Of a stretch of DNA of 44,369 bases, positions 8,759 to 16,285 are shown piece by piece. The DNA is from an uncultured Oscillospiraceae bacterium (GTDB taxonomy: Bacteria; Bacillota; Clostridia; Oscillospirales; Oscillospiraceae), in contig CAKTEB010000008.1 in the NCBI GenBank assembly GCA_934546685.1, positions 1 through 44,369 on the forward strand, written 5' to 3'. The notes under the pieces were generated by a model that did not search any database, was not told where the DNA came from, and saw only the letters and a list, made by a program, of their open reading frames with translations. The stretch's first letter is position 1; each line of letters begins with the position of its first letter. A program made the translations under genes and the position numbers.

Positions 8759-9541
8759 ATGGGCATTTATGCAGTCACCGGCGGCTCCAGCGGTATCGGC
8801 GCAAAGACCGTAGAATATCTGCGGGCGCAGGGCCACCTGGTCTATAATATTGATGTGAATCACGGCGATATCACCGCAAACCTGGCCACCACCGAGGGCC
8901 GTCAGGCCGTGATCGATCGGCTCCACGCCCTGTGCACCGAGGGCATGGACGGTCTGGTCTGCTGTGCGGGCGTTTCCAACTCCTGCGGCAATCTGAAGCT
9001 GATCATTTCTCTGAACTATTTCGGCACCATGCGTCTGGCCGAAGGCGTTTTCGATCTCCTGAAAATGCGCCGGGGCGCCTGCGTAGTGGTCACCTCCAAC
9101 ACCATCTCCCAGGGTGCGGCCCGTATGGATGTTGTCAACCTGCTGAACAACCAGATGGACGAGCCTAGAGTTCTTGCTCTGATGGAGCATCTGGATGCGC
9201 AAAAGGACGCACACGCCATGTATGTGGCCACGAAATACGCCCTGGCCCGCTGGATGCGCCGGGTATCGGCCCACTGGGCCTCCCAGGGCGTCCGCATCAA
9301 TGCCATTGCCCCGGGCAATGTGGAAACAGCCATGACCGCAAAGCTGAGCCCCCACGAGCGGGTGGCTGTTATGGCTCTGCCCATTCCCACCCTGTATGGT
9401 GAGGATAAGCTCATGGATCCCGCAGATATCGCCAACTCCATCGTGTTCCTGGTCTCTCAGCAGGCCCACGGCATCAACGGCATCATCCTGTTCTGCGACG
9501 GCGGTACCGACGCCCTGCTGAACACCGAGAAGGTCTATTAA
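8759..9541 (+). CDS. SDR oxidoreductase, 3-alpha-hydroxysteroid dehydrogenase/carbonyl reductase-like
   Basis: A 260-aa NAD(P)-dependent short-chain dehydrogenase. Visible elements are the nucleotide-binding 'TGGSSGIG' (residues 7-14), 'CCAGV' in place of NNAG (about 68-72), catalytic Ser113, Tyr155 and Lys159 (YxxxK), and 'APGNVET' after it. From memory, the short N-terminus, 'EGMDGLVCCAG', 'NYFG' and the final 'DGGTDAL' resemble Comamonas 3-alpha-HSD/carbonyl reductase more than BaiA or FabG. The ATG follows AAAGGAGAATTATT. It lies 13 bases before an NTF2/SnoaL-like gene, so the pair probably acts on one substrate, a ketone or sterol-like alcohol. The substrate is an inference. Confidence 0.85.
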   Translation: MGIYAVTGGSSGIGAKTVEYLRAQGHLVYNIDVNHGDITANLATTEGRQAVIDRLHALCTEGMDGLVCCAGVSNSCGNLKLIISLNYFGTMRLAEGVFDLLKMRRGACVVVTSNTISQGAARMDVVNLLNNQMDEPRVLALMEHLDAQKDAHAMYVATKYALARWMRRVSAHWASQGVRINAIAPGNVETAMTAKLSPHERVAVMALPIPTLYGEDKLMDPADIANSIVFLVSQQAHGINGIILFCDGGTDALLNTEKVY

Positions 9542-9554
9542 GGAGGGAACTATC

Positions 9555-9881
9555 ATGATTGAAAAGTACATTGAATCCATGCAGAATGGCGATTACAAGG
9601 CCCTGGCCGCCTGCTTTGCCCCCAAGTGCCGCTATTTCGACTATTGCCCCATCGGCGCCAGCCGGGATAACTATCACGTCTATGGCCGAGAGGGCATCGA
9701 GATGTTCTTCCATCACAAGTTCACCTTCCGGATCCTCTCCATCAGCGATCCTGTGATCGAGAACGAGAACTCCGCCAATTTCCTGGTGTGCTACTCCGGC
9801 AACTATTTCTATGCTCGGGCCACCATCGAGTGCTCCACTGAGGACGGTCTGATCCAGGAGCTCACTGTCCGTCCCGCGTAA
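9555..9881 (+). CDS. NTF2/SnoaL-like small protein
   Basis: A 108-aa protein with the cone-shaped NTF2/SnoaL/ketosteroid-isomerase pattern: an N-terminal helix ('IEKYIESMQNGDYKALAACF'), the 'AxxFAPxCRYFDY' turn, then strands with 'GREGIEMFF' and a closing strand 'IQELTVRP'. The family includes isomerases, dehydratases and binding proteins. No catalytic Asp pair can be assigned with confidence, though Asp48-Tyr-Cys-type residues sit in the pocket region. The ATG follows TAAGGAGGGAACTATC. It is translated right after the SDR and is followed by a GC hairpin. A role in the same pathway as the SDR is inferred. Confidence 0.75.
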   Translation: MIEKYIESMQNGDYKALAACFAPKCRYFDYCPIGASRDNYHVYGREGIEMFFHHKFTFRILSISDPVIENENSANFLVCYSGNYFYARATIECSTEDGLIQELTVRPA

Positions 9882-9897
9882 CCACGCCCCCCTCCGT

Positions 9898-9922
9898 CCC
9901 CGGTCTGCGCTGGCAGCCGGGG
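9898..9922 (+). terminator. GC-rich hairpin, possible terminator
   Basis: CCCCGG-T-CTGC pairs with GCAG-CCGGGG around a GCTG loop. No U-run follows, so it may be a weak terminator or only a 3' stabilising hairpin. Confidence 0.4.
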
Positions 9923-9971
9923 GCGTTCCCCTCTATAGGTAAAATTTTTTATGGAAAACGAAAAAAAGAGG

Positions 9972-10000
9972 TTGCAATTTCAGAAAAACTCTGTTATTAT
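9972..10000 (+). promoter_or_regulatory. Promoter of rpmB
   Basis: TTGCAA (9972-9977), 17 bases and TATTAT (9995-10000), with TG at the extended -10 position. Confidence 0.75.
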
Positions 10001-10059
10001 ATTAGCCGGTGCCCCAATAGGGCTATCTGCCATTATATACGGCGAGGAGGTGCAGCTAG

Positions 10060-10248
10060 ATGGCTAAATGTGATTTTTGCGGCAAGGGCGTTACCTTTGG
10101 TATTAAGGTCTCTCACTCTCACAGACGTTCCAACAAGGCTTGGAAGCCCAATGTGAAGCGTGTTAAGGCAATTGTCGATGGTACTCCGCGCCATGTATAC
10201 GTCTGTACAAGGTGTCTCCGCTCCGGCAATGTGACCCGTGCAGTCTGA
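10060..10248 (+). CDS. rpmB: 50S ribosomal protein L28
   Basis: A structural protein of the large ribosomal subunit, 62 aa, the usual length in Firmicutes. It is the zinc-binding form, with C4xxC7 near the N-terminus and C49xxC52 near the C-terminus. The 'SHSHRRSNKAWKPN' segment is typical of L28. Its ATG follows GAGGAGGTGCAGCTAG. It is a single gene with a good promoter and a strong terminator. Codon choice is of the high-expression type. Confidence 0.98.
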   Translation: MAKCDFCGKGVTFGIKVSHSHRRSNKAWKPNVKRVKAIVDGTPRHVYVCTRCLRSGNVTRAV

Positions 10249-10266
10249 TCTCGCAGGATACGCATG

Positions 10267-10296
10267 AATCCACGGCTTACGCCGTGGATTTTTTTG
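10267..10296 (+). terminator. Rho-independent terminator of rpmB
   Basis: A 10-bp perfect stem AATCCACGGC/GCCGTGGATT with a TTAC loop, followed by a run of T. Confidence 0.95.
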
Positions 10297-10364
10297 CATA
10301 TTCCGATAAACCGCCCTGCCTGTCTGAGCGTATATTTCCCCCGTACTGTTAAATTTCGTTTTTT

Positions 10365-10382
10365 GTGTACAGGATTGCACAC
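10365..10382. promoter_or_regulatory. Palindromic operator-like element upstream of CoA-transferase 1
   Basis: GTGTACAGGATTGCACAC has arms GTGT/ACAC and GTGTxCA/TGxACAC. It lies about 75 bases upstream of the -35. It shares GTRCAGGATTGYACAC with the element at 28982-28999, upstream of CoA-transferase 3, differing only by a compensating R/Y exchange. It is a candidate binding site for a shared regulator, possibly the PucR-type protein at 27629-28903. Confidence 0.55.
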
Positions 10383-10456
10383 CTACTTATATAATCTGTT
10401 ATATATTGTGCATAAAATGCCCCCCACAGATCCCGCCCTTTTGGGTAGATGTTCTA

Positions 10457-10485
10457 TTGAAAATACACAAATGACCCGGTATAAT
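10457..10485 (+). promoter_or_regulatory. Promoter of CoA-transferase 1
   Basis: TTGAAA (10457-10462), exactly 17 bases and TATAAT (10480-10485). Downstream in the leader lies an 8-bp inverted repeat AGGCATAA/TTATGCCT (10508-10529), which would form a hairpin near the 5' end of the mRNA. Confidence 0.8.
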
Positions 10486-10507
10486 AGGATTGTTTGAGTA
10501 GTAAATA

Positions 10508-10529
10508 AGGCATAATTCTTGTTATGCCT
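10508..10529 (+). repeat. Inverted repeat in the leader of CoA-transferase 1
   Basis: AGGCATAA, a 6-nt spacer and TTATGCCT form a perfect 8-bp stem about 20 bases after the expected start of transcription. It could be an operator or an mRNA-stabilising 5' hairpin. There is no U-run, so it is not a terminator. Confidence 0.5.
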
Positions 10530-10569
10530 GATGAAAATTTGGGGAATCCCCCGGAAAGAGGTTTGCCGA

Positions 10570-11880
10570 ATGACTTACGAAGATTACAAAAAAATCTACG
10601 ACTCCAAAAAAGGCTCTGTCCAGGAAGCTCTGGACCTCATCCACTCCGGCGACGTGATCTGGTGCTCCAACAACTACAACGAGCCCGAGACCCTGTTCAG
10701 CCATCTCCATGAGATCGCTGACCGCGTAGACAACGTGATTGTCTACAAGAGCCGCATTGGCCGCTATCCCTTCATGATGACCCCCGGCATGAACGGCCAC
10801 ATCAACTGCCATAACTACTTCTATGGCCCTTCCTACCGCGAGGCTCACAAGCTGCTGAACGCCAGCTTCATTCCCGTTGACCTGCCCAACTACTACCGCA
10901 TGGTCAACCGCCATAAGCCCTGCAACATCTTCACCGCTCAGGTCTCTCCCATGACCGAGGACGGCAAGCTGTACGTCGGCATGAACCAGACCATCGAGTA
11001 CTATGCCATCAAGGACGCTGTGGAGCAGCACAAGAAGATCATCGTTGAGGTGAACCCCAACCTGACCTACATGAACGGCTCTGCTTACATCCCTGTTGAG
11101 GCTGTTACCATGCTGTACGAAGTGGACACCCCCGAGTACTGCATCGGCCCTGTGACCACCACTCCCGAGGAGGACAAGATCGGCGAGATGGTCGCTTCCC
11201 TCATTGATGACGGCGACACCATCCAGATGGGCATCGGCGGCATCCCCGATACCGTTGGCAAGCACCTGATGGACAAGCACGACCTGGGCCTGCACACCGA
11301 GCAGTTCACCTCCTCCATGGCAGACCTGATCGAGGCCGGCGTTATCACCGGTGCCAACAAGACCTTTGACAAGGGCATGCATGTGGGCGTATTCGCCGAC
11401 GGCACCCACGAGCTGTATCAGTACCTGCACAACAACCCCAAGTGCATCATGAAGCCCGGCCCCGAGGTTCTGAACCCCCACAACATCGCCCGCCAGGATC
11501 ACATGGTCTCCATCAACACCCTGGTTGAGATCGATCTGACCGGTCAGGTCTGCGCCGAGTCCATTGGCCCTGTGCAGTACTCCGGTTCCGGCGGCGGCTT
11601 CTGCTTCACTCTGGGCACCTACTTTGCCGAGCACGGCAAGGGCATCCTGTGCTTCCAGTCCCGCACCAAGAAGGGCATGCCCAAGATCAAGGCTACCCTG
11701 ACCCCCGGCGCTGTTGTGACCCATCAGCGTAACTATATCCAGTACGTTGTCACCGAGAACGGCATCGCCGATCTCCGCGGCACCACTGTCCGCGAGCGTG
11801 CAAAGCTGCTCATCAGCCTGGCTCATCCCGATGACCGTGAGGAGCTCACCCGCGCCGCTAAGGAGCTCTATTATTTCTAA
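10570..11880 (+). CDS. Acyl-CoA:carboxylate CoA-transferase 1 (acetyl-CoA hydrolase/transferase family)
   Basis: Transfers CoA between acyl-CoA and a carboxylate, typically acetate, in fermentation. It is 436 aa, like the butyryl-CoA:acetate and 4-hydroxybutyrate CoA-transferases. The N-terminal half ends around residue 200. The C-terminal half has the glycine loop 'QMGIGGIPD' (about 219-227), the probable catalytic Glu244 in 'GLHTEQF', and 'EIDLTGQVCAESIG'. The expected Met after His-Thr-Glu is Gln here. I start at the ATG at 10570, after GGAAAGAGGTTTGCCGA, and not at in-frame ATGs near 10519. GCT/GTT-rich codon use suggests high expression. Its paralogues are at 23164 and 29115. The exact acyl group is not decidable from sequence. 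Confidence 0.9.
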   Translation: MTYEDYKKIYDSKKGSVQEALDLIHSGDVIWCSNNYNEPETLFSHLHEIADRVDNVIVYKSRIGRYPFMMTPGMNGHINCHNYFYGPSYREAHKLLNASFIPVDLPNYYRMVNRHKPCNIFTAQVSPMTEDGKLYVGMNQTIEYYAIKDAVEQHKKIIVEVNPNLTYMNGSAYIPVEAVTMLYEVDTPEYCIGPVTTTPEEDKIGEMVASLIDDGDTIQMGIGGIPDTVGKHLMDKHDLGLHTEQFTSSMADLIEAGVITGANKTFDKGMHVGVFADGTHELYQYLHNNPKCIMKPGPEVLNPHNIARQDHMVSINTLVEIDLTGQVCAESIGPVQYSGSGGGFCFTLGTYFAEHGKGILCFQSRTKKGMPKIKATLTPGAVVTHQRNYIQYVVTENGIADLRGTTVRERAKLLISLAHPDDREELTRAAKELYYF

Positions 11881-11895
11881 TCGTGCGCCCTCTCT

Positions 11896-11930
11896 GCCCG
11901 GCACAGCGACCGCTGTGTCGGGCTTTTTTT
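11896..11930 (+). terminator. Rho-independent terminator
   Basis: A 12-bp stem with one G-U pair (11896-11907 with 11912-11923) and a run of seven T. Confidence 0.95.
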
Positions 11931-11939
11931 GCGCATCCC

Positions 11940-11968
11940 TTGCAGGCAGGGCCGGGATATATTATAAT
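11940..11968 (+). promoter_or_regulatory. Promoter of the FliB-like gene
   Basis: TTGCAG (11940-11945), 17 bases and TATAAT (11963-11968). Confidence 0.75.
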
Positions 11969-12033
11969 GGTGGCATAGACGGCGGCGCCTTACTCCGCCC
12001 GCCGCAAGGACGTAATTGCAAGGAGGAAGCATC

Positions 12034-12972
12034 ATGCGCTACCTGAGACCTGACTACCTGGACCGATTTTACTGCTCCGGCGAGAGCTGCACTGTGCCCT
12101 GTCCCGCCCCGGCGGATATGACCTGGACCCGTACTCTGGGAGATCTGTGCGAAACCGGCGTCTGCCTTTCCTGCCCCCAGGGCGCCGGGCTGATCCTGCT
12201 GCACCCCGATTCGCTGGCCTTCCATACGGATCGTGACAGTGCCCCCGCAGCCCCCATCACCGGAATCACCCAGGATCAGCTGACGCTGATGCAGGACGCT
12301 CGGAAAACCATCGACATCATCCTTCAGAACCGCAGCCTGCCCTTCCGCTCCAACGTGATGCTCTCTATCATCTACGGCTTTGAATTCGAGCCCATGATCT
12401 CCTCCGGCTCCCGCTATGCCTATGACGAGCTGGACTGGGGCTTCACCGAGCAGCCCTACCGGCAGCTGTCCTATGCGCTGACCTCCCAGGGCAGCTGGGA
12501 TCGGAAGCACAAGAACCTGCTGGGCATTTTAGGGGAAATGCGGGAGCTGTTTTCCCAGGATGCACTGCTGGGGGATCATCTCTCCCGCACCATCGCCATG
12601 CTGGAGCCCCTGTCCGGCGAGGAATTCCGCACCCTTCGGGTAGATTTTGACCAGTATATCAGTCCCAGAGAGTATCTCTTCGAAAACCTGATGGTCTACT
12701 ACAACCATCGGTTCTTCCTGACTCACGCCGCCGAGGCCACAGTGCTGCCGGGGATCCGGCTGGCCGCCGTGAGCTTTGCGGTGATCCGGGCCATGGCCAT
12801 CCGCCTGTATAAGGACACCGGCATCCTCACGGACAATGCCTTCTCCGCCCTGTGCCGCCATTGGGCCCGATGCACCGAGGATCTCCCCGGCATGCTGGAG
12901 ACCCTGGAGGAGAAATTCCGGACAAGTCCTCTTTACAGCCAGGACGAGCTCCAGTGCATGCTCTGGCAGTGA
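12034..12972 (+). CDS. FliB-like (flagellin lysine-N-methylase-type) protein
   Basis: A 312-aa cytosolic protein. The N-terminus 'LRPDYLDRFYCSGESC...C' gives Cys14, Cys19 and Cys23, followed by more Cys around residues 39-47. This matches the 'K/RPxYxxxFxCxGxxCxxxC' opening of the FliB family, thought to hold an Fe-S cluster. The C-terminal half has the family-like 'ENLMVYYNHRFFL' and a following helical region. FliB methylates flagellin lysines in Salmonella, but no flagellar gene is in this window. Many gut Clostridia carry such homologues without motility genes, so the true target is open. The ATG follows GCAAGGAGGAAGCATC. The gene is single, between promoter and terminator. Confidence 0.55.
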   Translation: MRYLRPDYLDRFYCSGESCTVPCPAPADMTWTRTLGDLCETGVCLSCPQGAGLILLHPDSLAFHTDRDSAPAAPITGITQDQLTLMQDARKTIDIILQNRSLPFRSNVMLSIIYGFEFEPMISSGSRYAYDELDWGFTEQPYRQLSYALTSQGSWDRKHKNLLGILGEMRELFSQDALLGDHLSRTIAMLEPLSGEEFRTLRVDFDQYISPREYLFENLMVYYNHRFFLTHAAEATVLPGIRLAAVSFAVIRAMAIRLYKDTGILTDNAFSALCRHWARCTEDLPGMLETLEEKFRTSPLYSQDELQCMLWQ

Positions 12973-12991
12973 CCTACTCTCCATAGACGCA

Positions 12992-13030
12992 AAATCCCCG
13001 CCGCAGCCTTCAAGACTGCGGCGGGGATTT
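12992..13030. terminator. Bidirectional terminator between convergent genes
   Basis: A 15-bp perfect stem AAATCCCCGCCGCAG with its complement (12992-13006 with 13016-13030) and a 9-nt loop. Confidence 0.9.
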
Positions 13031-13039
13031 GTACTGCTC

Positions 13040-15586
13040 TTATTCTTCTTCCGATACAGGAACGTCGCGCTTTAATACGCGCTTTACGCTGCCGCACCGG
13101 AGGATCACGCCGAGAATGTGCATGGCGCAGGCCTGGAGCTGGGCGATCCCCATCTTCTCCTGATAACCGCGAACGCCACGGTTTACAGTCTTCTCCTCAG
13201 AGGCCAGGGCCTGGGCGATCTCCTCCACCACATCCGGGCCGCCGGGCTGGATCATATCGTTTCCGGCGCAGATGCTCAGGGCGGGCATGCTGATGCCGCC
13301 GCCCCAGTCGGTCATTACAAAGCCCTTGAAGCCCCACTCATCCCGGAGGATAGCGGTGGTCAGGTCATAGTTGTTGGCCGAGGGCATCCCATTGATGTCG
13401 TTGTAGGAGGTCATGACGCTGTAGGGCTGAGCCCGCTTCACCGCGATCTCGAAGCCCTTGAGATAGATCTCCCGGAGGGCTCGCTGGGACACGATATCGT
13501 TGGAATTGGTCCGCAGGGTCTCCTGGTTGTTGCCGGCAAAATGCTTGATGGTCACGCCAACGCCGTGCTTCTGCACCCCATCGGTGACAGCCGCGGCGCA
13601 GATGCCCGTGAGCAGGGGATCCTCAGAGAAATACTCAAAGTTCCGGCCGCACAGGGGATTCCGGTGGATGTTCATGCCCGGCGCCAGCCACAGCTCCACG
13701 CCGTACTCTATCATCTCCGCAGCTACCGCGTCGCCAAAGCGTCGCAGCACATCCTCATCCCAGGAGCAGGCCAGCAGGGATCCCACCGGGAAGGCAGTGC
13801 AGAGCTGCTGCCCGATGACCTCGCCGTCCTCGTCCTTGATCTTCTGGCTGATGCGGATGCCCGCAGGGCCGTCGGCCAGGGAGATAGGGGGTATGCCGTA
13901 CTTCTCAAAGAGATCAGCGGTCTCACCGGCAGCGCCCCGAACCTTCATTCCGCCGCCGCCCAGGATACCGTTGAAGGGAGGCTGGAAATCCGGATCCTGC
14001 TGGACGCTCTCCGGCATGCCGGACAGATCCATGCCAATGCCGCAGACCAGCTTGCAGAGATCCGACGCATCCATAGAGGCCACGAACTCGCTGAGGGAGC
14101 AGGTCTTGTTCATCACATCCCGGAGCCGCAGATCCACCCGGCCCCGGCGCAGGGGATGATAGGGCCTGCGATACTTTACCGTCACCGTCCGGAACTCCCG
14201 GGCAGACAGCCGCACCGCATGTACCTTGGCGAACTCCAGCTCCTCCTTTTCCCCGGAATAGATGTAGGCAGGAACGTCCTGGGCGCCGAGCTTCTGGAAG
14301 TCGGCAGGCACATGGCCCATCCGGTCAGAGAGCACCAGGGTGGTGACATCCTGGGGCAGATACACCGCGCCGCAGACAGTGGTGTTCCGGCTGTCGATGC
14401 CGATACGAATGTAATAGTGGCCCTTCTCCAGCACATAGGAATTGGTATCCTCCCGGTAGGAGGCGAAGTCAGAGAGCCGGAACTCCATGGTCAGGGTCTC
14501 CTGGTCGCCGGGATTTAATAGCTTTGTCTTGCCAAAGGCGCAGAGCTTCTGCAGGGGCTGCTCCAGCACCCCCTGGGGGCAGGAGAGATAGACCTGAACC
14601 ACCTGGCGGGCCGCATACACGTCGCCGGTGTTCTCCACCGTAGCCTCTACGGCGATCCGGTCACCGGTGGCGGCCATGGAATAGGCGGCCAGCTCGGTCT
14701 TTCCGTAGGTAAGGCCGTAGCCGAAGGGATAGAGCACCTCCTGATTGAAGGTATCGAAATACCGGTAGCCCACATAGATATCGTCGTGATAGCTCACGTC
14801 CACCTGCTCCTGGGACTGGCCCATGGTGATCTGGACATTGCCGTTGAAGTGCTTCTGGCTGTAATCCGCCGCCGTTGGATACTGGCTGTAGCGGAGAGGC
14901 CAGGTATCGGTGAGATGGCCGGAGGGCAGCACGCTGCCAGTGAGCACATCCGCCACAGCGCCCGCGTCCTGGCCAGGCAGGCCCATAAACAGCACCGCGG
15001 AGAACTTCTTGGCGTATTCGCCCAGCTCCAGATAGCCTGCAGTGTTCAGCAGCAGAACGGTCTTCTCAAAGCGCTCGGTAATGGCGTCCATGAGCTTTTT
15101 CTCGCCCTCGGTGAGATAGATCATGCCGGGCTCCGCCTTCATGTCCGCGCCCTCGCCGGCCACCCGGGTCAGAACCATGATGGCCGCATCGTTGCCCACA
15201 GCAAAACTGCGGATCTCCTCCCCGGACAGGGGCATTTCCTCATTATAGTAGCCCTTGGGCTCCATGAAGCCCTCCACGCAGAGATTCTCATGGGACAGGC
15301 ACCAGGTCCGGTATTTCCGGGCCAAGAGGCCGTCAGGCCGCAGGGTGGGGGAGTTCTCCAGTCCCTCCAGCAGAGAGATGGTCTTCAGATTGTTGACGTT
15401 GCCGGAGCCTGTACCGCCCTTAACAGTATAGACCTGGCCCACGCCGAACACCGCCACGGGCACCGGCTCCTCCGGGCTGCCCAGCAGGGGCAGGGTGTTC
15501 CCCACATTTTTCAGTAGAACCATACTCTCCGCGGCCAATGACCGGGCGATGGCCGCATTTTTTATCATACGCGCAGACGCTTCCAT
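13040..15586 (-). CDS. Glycoside hydrolase family 3, inverted domain order
   Basis: An 848-aa glycosidase, probably a beta-glucosidase or related exo-enzyme. It has no signal peptide, so it is likely cytosolic. The order is reversed relative to most GH3: the C-terminal-type alpha/beta sandwich comes first (about 1-320, 'ESMVLLKNVGNTLPL', 'PFGYGLTYG'), then an FN3-like part (about 320-440). The catalytic barrel comes last (about 500-830), with 'LADGPAGIR', 'KHFAGNNQE' and the probable nucleophile Asp760 in 'GFVMTDWGG'. Inverted GH3 enzymes are known from Ruminococcus albus and Butyrivibrio. The ATG follows CCAGGAGGAATGAACT. It is a single gene with its own promoter. The exact sugar specificity is unknown. 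Confidence 0.92.
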   Translation of the reverse strand: MEASARMIKNAAIARSLAAESMVLLKNVGNTLPLLGSPEEPVPVAVFGVGQVYTVKGGTGSGNVNNLKTISLLEGLENSPTLRPDGLLARKYRTWCLSHENLCVEGFMEPKGYYNEEMPLSGEEIRSFAVGNDAAIMVLTRVAGEGADMKAEPGMIYLTEGEKKLMDAITERFEKTVLLLNTAGYLELGEYAKKFSAVLFMGLPGQDAGAVADVLTGSVLPSGHLTDTWPLRYSQYPTAADYSQKHFNGNVQITMGQSQEQVDVSYHDDIYVGYRYFDTFNQEVLYPFGYGLTYGKTELAAYSMAATGDRIAVEATVENTGDVYAARQVVQVYLSCPQGVLEQPLQKLCAFGKTKLLNPGDQETLTMEFRLSDFASYREDTNSYVLEKGHYYIRIGIDSRNTTVCGAVYLPQDVTTLVLSDRMGHVPADFQKLGAQDVPAYIYSGEKEELEFAKVHAVRLSAREFRTVTVKYRRPYHPLRRGRVDLRLRDVMNKTCSLSEFVASMDASDLCKLVCGIGMDLSGMPESVQQDPDFQPPFNGILGGGGMKVRGAAGETADLFEKYGIPPISLADGPAGIRISQKIKDEDGEVIGQQLCTAFPVGSLLACSWDEDVLRRFGDAVAAEMIEYGVELWLAPGMNIHRNPLCGRNFEYFSEDPLLTGICAAAVTDGVQKHGVGVTIKHFAGNNQETLRTNSNDIVSQRALREIYLKGFEIAVKRAQPYSVMTSYNDINGMPSANNYDLTTAILRDEWGFKGFVMTDWGGGISMPALSICAGNDMIQPGGPDVVEEIAQALASEEKTVNRGVRGYQEKMGIAQLQACAMHILGVILRCGSVKRVLKRDVPVSEEE

Positions 15587-15620
15587 AGTTCATTCCTCCT
15601 GGCGTTTTATTCGTACCAAT

Positions 15621-15649
15621 ACTATACACGAAATGGTGGTCGGCTGCAA
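15621..15649 (-). promoter_or_regulatory. Promoter of the GH3 gene
   Basis: On the minus strand: TTGCAG (15649-15644), 17 bases and TATAGT (15626-15621). Confidence 0.7.
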
Positions 15650-15673
15650 CTGATTTTTCCTGCCGCATCAAGG

Positions 15674-15710
15674 AAAAACTCCCGCACTGAAGCCAAAGCT
15701 CCAATGCGGG
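15674..15710 (-). terminator. Terminator of the CBS-domain gene
   Basis: A 13-bp stem with G-U pairs (15681-15693 with 15698-15710), followed on the minus strand by a run of T (15678-15674). Confidence 0.85.
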
Positions 15711-15718
15711 GGCACGAT

Positions 15719-16147
15719 TTACGAAACCACAGCCTCTTGGTTCCTGAAGTACTGCTCCAGACAGTATTCCATGATCTTCTGACGGGTGACGATGCCGATA
15801 AACGCCTCCCGGTCATCCACCACCGGGACAAAGTTCTGCTCTACCGCCATATTCAGGAGCTCTCGGGGGGAGGTAGTCACCGTCACCGGCAGATAATCCT
15901 TCTTCCGGGCCACCTCCATGACAGGCCGCCCCTCGGCGTCCTTCATGTTCATCATATAGTTGTTCTTGATGGCCCAGAGCAGGTCACCCTCGGAGATGGT
16001 GCCCACATATTCGCCGGAGCGCTTCAAAATTGGGATGGTGGCGAAGCGGCCCCCGTGCTCCATGCGCTCCAGGGCCTGGCGGATGGTGAAATCGTCGTAT
16101 ATATATGTACAATTTGCTTTATGCGTCAAAAAAAACAGAATATTCAT
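15719..16147 (-). CDS. CBS-domain pair protein
   Basis: A 142-aa stand-alone protein made of two CBS motifs: about residues 10-62 ('ALERMEHGGRFATIPILKRSGEYVG' region, then 'TISEGDLLWAI') and about 85-137 ('ELLNMAVEQNFVPVVDDREAFIGIVTRQKIMEY' region). Such pairs bind adenosine nucleotides such as AMP, ATP or c-di-AMP and regulate other proteins. CbpB/DarB-like proteins of Firmicutes have this size and bind c-di-AMP, so that is the best guess. I start at the ATG at 16147, after GAAGGAGGCTGCGATCCC; an upstream ATG at 16195 has no ribosome binding site. A minus-strand TATAAT preceded by TGG (16177-16172) is the likely -10. Confidence 0.88.
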   Translation of the reverse strand: MNILFFLTHKANCTYIYDDFTIRQALERMEHGGRFATIPILKRSGEYVGTISEGDLLWAIKNNYMMNMKDAEGRPVMEVARKKDYLPVTVTTSPRELLNMAVEQNFVPVVDDREAFIGIVTRQKIMEYCLEQYFRNQEAVVS

Positions 16148-16218
16148 GGGATCGCAGCCTCCTTCTCTTGTATTATACCATAGTTCTTCCAGCAATGAAT
16201 GAAATATCTATGAACGGG

Positions 16219-16260
16219 CAAAAAGAACCGGAGCCGCAGACCTTCGGTCCGCAGCTCCGG
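16219..16260 (-). terminator. Terminator of metY
   Basis: A 15-bp stem with two G-U pairs (16228-16242 with 16246-16260) and a 3-nt loop. On the minus strand it is followed by TTCTTTTT. Confidence 0.9.
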
Positions 16261-16285
16261 CTCGGGCGGGAATGTATAAGCGAAT

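Noticed and set aside
10522..11904. Minus-strand open frames opposite the CoA-transferases (also at 23149-24471 and 29109-30368)
   Set aside because: The same pattern appears opposite all three paralogues, as expected from shared codon structure and not from a gene.
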